Assembly (NCBI GenBank): GCA_949082785.1
Contig: CARVLU010000003.1
Coordinates: 62,001-126,000 of the forward strand
Source: an uncultured Alphaproteobacteria bacterium
GTDB taxonomy: Bacteria; Pseudomonadota; Alphaproteobacteria; Rs-D84
DNA: 64,000 nucleotides
Direction: 5' to 3'
In this document: positions 58,913 through 64,000 of the stretch, piece by piece
Numbering within the stretch: the stretch's first letter is position 1
How the letters are laid out: every line of letters starts with the position of its first letter
Position numbers and translations under genes: made by a program
Notes under the pieces: model-generated
Databases searched by the model: none
What the model saw: the letters and a program-made list of their open reading frames with translations, nothing else
What the model was told of the DNA's origin: nothing

Positions 58913-59680
58913 CTATTCACTCAGCGTCTCCGTCATTGTCACGGTTTCGGACACCGCACGACCGTTTGCGTATTTTATGACGCGTTCCCCAAATTGTGGG
59001 TCGGCTCCGCCATTTGAAACAGTTGTGATGCGACGACGTCCGCGGTCAACGCTGACTCTTTTCAATGTGCCATCCAGTATTCGCGTTGCAATTTGCGCTG
59101 GCAGTTCAGAAAATTCCGCCATGTGTGACAGTTGTATCTTGTGGATAAAACTGCATTCCTGTAAAATCCGCCCAATATTCAGCACCAAGTGCGAATATGT
59201 GGGGATTTCGGGGTCTGGCAGTAATAACGTCATATCCGCCGCACGACACAGGGTTATCCTGTTTTCGCCGTCAATCACTAAATATGGCGCATTGTACGAT
59301 GGTTGGCCGCGGTGGTATTCTTGACGACACACCAGCACCGCGAAACCAAGCACAGACACATCCTGATACATGGGCAGATTTAATCCGTCCCGAATTTGCC
59401 GCAGGGCATTGATGGACAGCCCACGCTTTTTAAGCACGGTTAAAACGGTTGCCATGGCAATATCCAGCGCAGACCATACTTGCCCAGGTCGCGCATTCAG
59501 CAACCCCCTGTCCGCCCACTGGTTTAATATGCGCCGGCATTTATCATCCATGCCTGGGTTTAATTCCTGGGTTGGCGTATTCAGTTCGCGCATTGTGTGG
59601 GTCATAACGCCATTCGCAAATGAGTCAAACTGTTCATGTGTTTCAGCGCTGATGCGGTCAATATTAATATAATTTCCCAT
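58913..59680 (-). CDS. MerR-like DNA-binding protein
   Basis: A 255-residue protein with a MerR-type winged helix-turn-helix around residues 48-100: ILNQWADRGLLNARPGQ, then VWSALDIAMATVLTVLKKRGLSINALRQIRDGL, the pattern of the wing and helices of MerR regulators. The C-terminal part holds YLVIDGENRITLCRAADMTLLLPD and an unknown domain. Probably the element's regulator. Its leader contains a minus-strand terminator and repeats. Confidence 0.65.
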   Translation of the reverse strand: MGNYINIDRISAETHEQFDSFANGVMTHTMRELNTPTQELNPGMDDKCRRILNQWADRGLLNARPGQVWSALDIAMATVLTVLKKRGLSINALRQIRDGLNLPMYQDVSVLGFAVLVCRQEYHRGQPSYNAPYLVIDGENRITLCRAADMTLLLPDPEIPTYSHLVLNIGRILQECSFIHKIQLSHMAEFSELPAQIATRILDGTLKRVSVDRGRRRITTVSNGGADPQFGERVIKYANGRAVSETVTMTETLSE

Positions 59681-59689
59681 TTTTTACTC

Positions 59690-60194
59690 CTTTTAGGTTA
59701 TGGGGAATTAGCAACACTTGCCCAACCGACGTTATTGTTGGTCAGGATTGTTGCTCGACTATGAATCGTGAGTCAAGTCGTCATTGACATTTGTCAGGAC
59801 GACAAGTCACGAAAAATAGTCAAAAAAAGCCCCGCATGGGGGCTTGTCATAATTTGTTGGGGGAAATTTGTCAGGAAAAATGAATCGTAAAATTTGCATA
59901 AAAAACACCGCAGTCGCGGCAGTTATAAATCTGAATCGCAAAACCCGAATCATAAACTTAAAACAAACAAGATAGAATACGCCTTCTAAGCGATATAAAT
60001 TTGTTTATGACCCTAGCGATATGAACTTATTATAACATAATTAAAATAAAAATGTGAAAAATTTTCTACACCGCAGGAAACCAACAAAAAATTGCAAAAA
60101 ACAATAAAAGAAACGATTCGATATCGTATATCATTTATGATCTTTTATAAACCCCTTGCGACGGACTTTTGTCCGTGATAAAATATTATGTGAA
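59690..60194. other. Gene-free regulatory region of the element
   Basis: About 500 bp with no gene. Contains three TTGTCAGGA-like and three TGAATCG(T/C)-like repeats (59760-59950), a minus-strand terminator (59822-59848, GCCCCCATGCGGGGC then T7) that would stop transcription toward the MerR-like gene, and two AGCGATAT boxes 30 bases apart (59990-60025). This looks like an operator or origin-like region, not like coding DNA. Confidence 0.45.
59822..59848 (-). terminator. Terminator in the MerR-like gene leader
   Basis: Minus-strand GCCCCCATGCGGGGC then seven T, 140 bases before the gene start. Confidence 0.6.
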
Positions 60195-60424
60195 TCCAAT
60201 GGGAATTGGACTCGGGGCTGTCGTAAGCCCACAGAAAAGCGGCGTGTAATATCGCTGTATCCGCCAATAGGGACGCGGAAAGCGTCTTTTATTGTATTCC
60301 CCACCAGTCCTGGTCGGGGAGCCGTCAGTATATAAAACAGGGTTTCCCGAAAACTGGCGGAATCATGCTTTTCTGTGATTTACGAACTCCCCGACCGTCA
60401 ATTCTATTGGCGGTTGTGTTTTTA
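60195..60424 (+). promoter_or_regulatory. Structured leader RNA with attenuator upstream of the LPP20-PEGA operon
   Basis: A 5' domain with GGGCT/AGCCC and GACGC/GCGTC hairpins, then the three-way junction at 60312-60396. Its P1 pairs GGTCGGGGAG with CTCCCCGACC, with arms CCGTCAGT/ACTGGCGG and TCA/TGA. The last three P1 bases (ACC) begin the terminator stem ACCGTCAAT/ATTGGCGGT followed by TGTGTTTTT, ending 18 bases before the gene. Closest relative is the leader at 13308-13543. Confidence 0.65.
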
Positions 60425-60442
60425 TAACAGGGAGTTTAAATA

Positions 60443-61039
60443 ATGAAAAAATCAGTTTTAATGTTGGCAACAGTTGCCACGCTTAGTGCATGCGGTGGCG
60501 GTATGGGCGACAAAGTTATATCGCGCAGTGATGACCGCGGTTCACGTCCGTCATGGGCAAAAGAGGAAAAGCCATTGACCCGCAAGGGTTCCGACCTGTA
60601 TTTCCTGGGTCAGGCGCGTATTCCTGCTGAAAAAGCCAATATTTCCATGGGATACAGAATTGCGGAAAATAATGCAAAAAATTCTATTGCGGGCGCAATA
60701 AACCAAAACCTGACCTATATGTTCCAAAATGCCGAGGAAGGAACCACATATGACGCAACCCAAGTGCAGTTTGTTAGCACAGAATCCGCAAAAGCCCTGA
60801 TGTCCAAAGCAATCCCCAGCGACCGTTATTGGGAAAAGGTAATCAGCACGGTCAGTGCGGACGGCGACAAAGAAATGTTCTATTCAGTTTTTACCCGCAT
60901 AAAGATAAGCGAAGCGGATATGAAAAAGGCGATTGACCGCACATTAAATGGGCATAAGGGTATATCCGAAGATCTGAAAAAGAAAGCCGCCCAGCAATGG
61001 GATTTAATGGTTGCAGAGCAGTATGAAATAACCGAATAA
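60443..61039 (+). CDS. LPP20-family lipoprotein
   Basis: A 198-residue precursor with lipobox LSAC (Cys17) and an LPP20-type domain: RPSWAKEEKPLTRKGSDLYFLGQA, then MGYRIAENNAKNSIAGAINQNL, and YWEKVISTVSADGDKEMFYSVFTRIKIS. LPP20 proteins are outer-membrane lipoproteins associated with assembly or surface display. It is the first gene of an operon with the PEGA-containing protein downstream (14 bases). Preceded by an attenuated RNA leader. Confidence 0.8.
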   Translation: MKKSVLMLATVATLSACGGGMGDKVISRSDDRGSRPSWAKEEKPLTRKGSDLYFLGQARIPAEKANISMGYRIAENNAKNSIAGAINQNLTYMFQNAEEGTTYDATQVQFVSTESAKALMSKAIPSDRYWEKVISTVSADGDKEMFYSVFTRIKISEADMKKAIDRTLNGHKGISEDLKKKAAQQWDLMVAEQYEITE

Positions 61040-61052
61040 GGAATGTTATAGT

Positions 61053-62807
61053 ATGAAAAGTTTTGCCGTTTTTTGTCTGGGCGTTTTAACTTCATATAGT
61101 GCGATTGCCGCGGGATGTGATTGGGCAACCGAAACGCCGCCCGACGACGCTAAGTACAAGTATTTTGTGGCTAAGTCCTATTCAGACACCAGTGCAGCGG
61201 ATGCCGCCAATAAAGCGGAGCGTGATATAGACGCACAATTGGGACGCATGTTTGGCGTTTCCTTGGATGTTCAATCGGCATTTTATGCCGATGAAAGTAC
61301 CAGCGCAGGCACAACACGCTCTTATGAGCGTTCCATTGGCACAATAGCACTGAAAGGTCTGGAACGTCAAAGAAGCAACGCGGCAAAAGAATCTGGCGGC
61401 TGGGTTGGTTGTGTACAATATCGGTATTCACAAAAAGAATATCAGCGCGAAAAAGAACGATTGGCAAAACTGCCAGCCACCACCACACACAGCATCAGCC
61501 CATTTACAGAAGTTGCAGGTGATACAACATGCAAAGGCGCGCCTGTGGAAATAAGAACAGTCCCAGAAAACGCATTTGTGACGCTGGACAATGGCAAATA
61601 CCAAGGCATGACCCCAATAAAATTCGGCAATGTCTGCAATGGTAAACACAGCATTGAAATAACCAAGGACAATTATAAGCCTGTTCAAGAACAACTGATT
61701 GTCCCTGCAACAGGTACAATAAATAAAACCCTGAAACGTGACAGCAAGCAAATAACGGTTCGCACCAGCCTAGGGAATTCCAAAATAACTATTAACGGAG
61801 TTGACAGGGGAAAAGAACCAGTTAAGTTTAATGCACCGCTGGGCATTGAGCAAACTATCACTGCCACAAATGCAGAGGCTGTCAAAATCAGTCGCTCTCG
61901 TACATTTTCCAAGGATTCTGACAGTGAATATATAATAGGCATGGAAAAGTTGCCAGGTCGTTTGGACTTCTCTGCTTTTAAGGTTCGCAACCCAGATGTT
62001 CGCATAACCGTTGACGGCAAAGAAATAAAAGGCAATACAACAGGTGAATTATCGCCAGACAAGTCTCATAAGTTGAATTTTTCAAAAAAGGGTTTTTATG
62101 AAATAAATAAAAGCCTCAGTATTAGTGGTGGCGACACAACATATTATCCCAGCAACGAACTGCGTTTTTCAAAAGAACCAATTGCGACGACAGGTGGTCT
62201 GGTCGGTCTCGGATTAAGTGCAGGTAGTGATACATTTGGACTTAATGTCGACTTTGGTGCAGATTACAAAACAAAGTACTTTTATACAGGTATCGGCGCT
62301 CAGATAAACTATATGTGGTTGTCAGATGCAAAAATGACCTTTGATTATAATTTTCGTAATTATTCTGTACCTCATACAGCAGATATAGGGTTGTCTTATT
62401 GGGAAATATTATATTTTAATTTAGGTTTTAATATTGGACGCAGGTTATCGCTTTTCGGTATCGGAACAGCGGGCGCATTAAGTATAAGCGCTGAAAATAG
62501 CACAACAACCGCAAGTTTGAATGTGGGAGCAAAATTAAAACCTATGTTCAGATATGGGGTCGGAATTCAATATTCTGCACCGTCCGATAAAGACAAAGAA
62601 TGGGGAGTTCGTTTTTCTTATTTAACAGGCAAAACACATTTGTCGCCGTCAGATATAGGGTTTAGCCATATAAACAACTATGACACCAGTGATATCAACA
62701 TAAGCAACGGGGCTTTTGACAGTTATCCTGAACAAATAAACAGTTTTAATATCACATTCTTTGTGCGTGGATTTTCTGCAACGGGAGGCAAACATGCCGA
62801 CAATTGA
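61053..62807 (+). CDS. PEGA-domain outer-membrane protein
   Basis: A 584-residue precursor with signal peptide to about 20 (AIAAGCDW). An LPP20-like domain occupies residues 33-140 (KYKYFVAKSYSDTSAADAANKAERDIDAQLG). A PEGA repeat at about 165-230 (APVEIRTVPENAFVTLDNGKYQGMTPIKFG) is followed by two diverged PEGA-like stretches (230-360). The last 220 residues alternate like an outer-membrane barrel, ending ITFFVRGFSATG. It combines the same domain type as its upstream neighbour with a putative surface barrel. It overlaps the next gene by 14 bases. Confidence 0.7.
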   Translation: MKSFAVFCLGVLTSYSAIAAGCDWATETPPDDAKYKYFVAKSYSDTSAADAANKAERDIDAQLGRMFGVSLDVQSAFYADESTSAGTTRSYERSIGTIALKGLERQRSNAAKESGGWVGCVQYRYSQKEYQREKERLAKLPATTTHSISPFTEVAGDTTCKGAPVEIRTVPENAFVTLDNGKYQGMTPIKFGNVCNGKHSIEITKDNYKPVQEQLIVPATGTINKTLKRDSKQITVRTSLGNSKITINGVDRGKEPVKFNAPLGIEQTITATNAEAVKISRSRTFSKDSDSEYIIGMEKLPGRLDFSAFKVRNPDVRITVDGKEIKGNTTGELSPDKSHKLNFSKKGFYEINKSLSISGGDTTYYPSNELRFSKEPIATTGGLVGLGLSAGSDTFGLNVDFGADYKTKYFYTGIGAQINYMWLSDAKMTFDYNFRNYSVPHTADIGLSYWEILYFNLGFNIGRRLSLFGIGTAGALSISAENSTTTASLNVGAKLKPMFRYGVGIQYSAPSDKDKEWGVRFSYLTGKTHLSPSDIGFSHINNYDTSDINISNGAFDSYPEQINSFNITFFVRGFSATGGKHADN

Positions 62808-63264
62808 ACTGTTAAAAGCCCTGTTGTTTGAATCTGTGGCAAAATTATATGCCAACGATTATTACTTGATTGCGCGTGGTGGTATGGAAACTGCGTGCCA
62901 GACCAGGGTCATGTATTATATGCAGGATATGCTTTATAATGCCCCCAGGTTCGATATTTGGCGACAATATAATCTGGATTGCGAATATAACAAAAACATG
63001 CATGGTGTAAAAGAGTTGCCGTGTTCAAACAGATATGCTCAAATTGATCTTGTGCTGCATATTCGCAATACCGACGCCAATAACCTATTAGTGGTAGAAT
63101 TTAAACTCTCTGGTAATGACAATAGCCATGACATTGAAAAATTAAAGAATTTAACAGACAGCAACCAACAACATCGATATCTTTTGGGTGCGGCCGTAGA
63201 ACTTGCGTCACAACAAGCGATGTACACTTTTATTCAAAATGCCGAAATATCGGATAACAACTAA
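62794..63264 (+). CDS. Possible PD-(D/E)XK nuclease-like protein
   Basis: A 156-residue protein starting at MPTIELLKALLFE (GGGAGG upstream). The central strand AQIDLVLHIRNTDANNLLVVEFKLSGND shows D-x(n)-E-x-K, the catalytic pattern of PD-(D/E)XK nucleases, with helices before and after. Other residues give no family name. It overlaps the PEGA gene start-to-end, so is translated from the same mRNA. Could be a restriction or defence component, or an inactive fold. Confidence 0.5.
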   Translation: MPTIELLKALLFESVAKLYANDYYLIARGGMETACQTRVMYYMQDMLYNAPRFDIWRQYNLDCEYNKNMHGVKELPCSNRYAQIDLVLHIRNTDANNLLVVEFKLSGNDNSHDIEKLKNLTDSNQQHRYLLGAAVELASQQAMYTFIQNAEISDNN

Positions 63265-63276
63265 CAAGGACAAACA

Positions 63277-63483
63277 ATGGAACCACAAGAAAGCAAAGAA
63301 CCAAAATCCATGGCGGAAACATTAGCGACAACTAATAAATTACTTACTGCGATTGTTGTAATGCTGGCAATCGGGCTGGTGTTTGACCTGCTTATATATT
63401 CCAGCGTTATAAATTTGCCACTATATGTTTATGACGGATTTAATGCAATTTACAAAACCATAACACAAATGCGCGTATATTAA
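63277..63483 (+). CDS. Small single-pass membrane protein
   Basis: A 68-residue protein with a polar N-terminus (MEPQESKEPKSMAETLATT) and one or two membrane helices (about residues 26-45 and 47-58). It follows the nuclease-like gene by 12 bases, so probably belongs to the same operon. No family recognised. Confidence 0.55.
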   Translation: MEPQESKEPKSMAETLATTNKLLTAIVVMLAIGLVFDLLIYSSVINLPLYVYDGFNAIYKTITQMRVY

Positions 63484-63874
63484 ACAGACGTGCGACATAA
63501 TGCGACAAATGGACGACGTCGGGCGTTAGTATTTTTTATGGGTGCTGATGCTATAAAATGCGCTTTCGTGTGACGTCGGGCATGACAAGCGACGTGTCGG
63601 GCTGTTTATTGTCAACCAACTTACACATCCATCCATATAGCCCATACCCTCCCATACCTTATTTATGAGTACGATAACAGGTTAAAACACCTGCTTATAT
63701 TCCTATCACCCCCAACCACCCCATAGGTGTCACATTGAAATGAGGCCACAATAGAAAAAGAATGCTTTTTCACAGAACGCCTGTTGGTTATTCCTTGCAT
63801 GCGCGCAACGCTGTGCTATACTGTATACATACCTGTGACTTGCTGTGTCGTGATGCTTGTATTCCCCCTGTATG
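63484..63874. other. Gene-free region
   Basis: About 390 bp with three GACGTCGGGC-like boxes (63515, 63572, 63593) and a strong extended -10 region (TGTGCTATACT near 63811-63821, preceded by TTGCAT 16 bases upstream) that contains the palindrome GTATAC. No gene seen. Confidence 0.4.
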
Positions 63875-64000
63875 TTATTCCGTTAGAGTATGGTTAGGGA
63901 TATAGAATGCAGACATATTCGCGGCTTTTGCGGATTCGGCATAATCACCAGCGCAAAGGGCAATGTCTGCATCGGTCAAGGTTTCTGCGATGTTTATAAT
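63875..64000 (-). CDS. C-terminal fragment of a gene running off the window
   Basis: The last 41 codons of a minus-strand frame (IINIAETLTDADIALCAGDY, then AESAKAANMSAFYIPNHTLTE), ending TAA. Amino-acid use looks natural for a real protein; the rest lies outside the window. Family not recognised. Confidence 0.45.
   Translation of the reverse strand: MINIAETLTDADIALCAGDYAESAKAANMSAFYIPNHTLTE

Overview
The window looks like the chromosome of an uncultivated, probably host-associated alphaproteobacterium with a compact genome of moderate GC. The evidence is the alphaproteobacterial style of the housekeeping genes (fabI, recG, umuDC, rne, rph, miaA, priA, gap, frr-uppS-cdsA-rseP-bamA), many small lipoproteins and outer-membrane barrels, and a type II CRISPR locus with 36-bp repeats. 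The lineage is an inference from gene content only.

Layout. 1-2.3 kb: 5' end of fabI, tRNA-Asn, and a small AT-rich islet of three unknown genes between copies of the tRNA-Asn 3' flank. 2.3-15 kb: lipoprotein, porin-like barrel, umuDC, a protein of tandem helix-turn-helix modules, an M48 peptidase-TPR protein with recG, a glycosyltransferase, lrgAB, a second barrel, tcdA-tatD. 15.1-19.7 kb: CRISPR array (13 repeats), cas1, cas2, and only the C-terminal half of cas9, which meets a 5'-truncated surface-repeat protein head to head. 19.7-29 kb: tRNA-Lys, MFS transporter, a 742-aa unknown protein, a tail-fibre-like protein, ackA, a VirB11-like ATPase, lipoproteins, an FKBP isomerase and an XRE regulator. 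29.2-30.3 kb: a gene-free stretch of repeated structured RNA units and palindromic repeats. 30-44.6 kb: rne, a flippase-like membrane protein, rph, rpmG, tRNA-Leu, oleate hydratase, MATE pump, a stand-alone RNA, priA, a kinase-like protein, miaA, gap. 44.7-56.5 kb: a tandem RNA array, Cys-rich exported proteins, tRNA-His and tRNA-Ala, the envelope operon frr-uppS-cdsA-rseP-bamA, a small VirB8-like cluster, yraN, tRNA-Asp. 57 kb to the end: an integrated element starting inside tRNA-Glu, with a large serine recombinase, a MerR-like regulator, an LPP20-PEGA surface operon, a possible PD-(D/E)XK protein and small membrane proteins.

The most notable signal is a family of at least eleven related structured RNA units spread over six loci. 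Each is a three-way junction closed by a stem of the GGTTGGAG/CTCCAACC type that covaries between copies (GGTCGGGG/CCCCGACC, GGTTGGGG/CCCCAACC). In copies followed by a rho-independent terminator, the 3' strand of the closing stem overlaps the 5' strand of the terminator, so the two cannot form together. Four copies sit directly upstream of genes (glycosyltransferase, outer-membrane barrel, XRE regulator, LPP20 lipoprotein). Others are stand-alone, including a tandem of four. This is the architecture of a riboswitch or attenuator; I cannot match it to a named family.

The second notable point is the CRISPR locus. Every repeat ends in a perfect extended -10 promoter, so each crRNA can be transcribed on its own. 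Cas1 and Cas2 look intact, but Cas9 lacks RuvC-I, the bridge helix and the REC lobe because of a rearrangement breakpoint or an assembly chimera.
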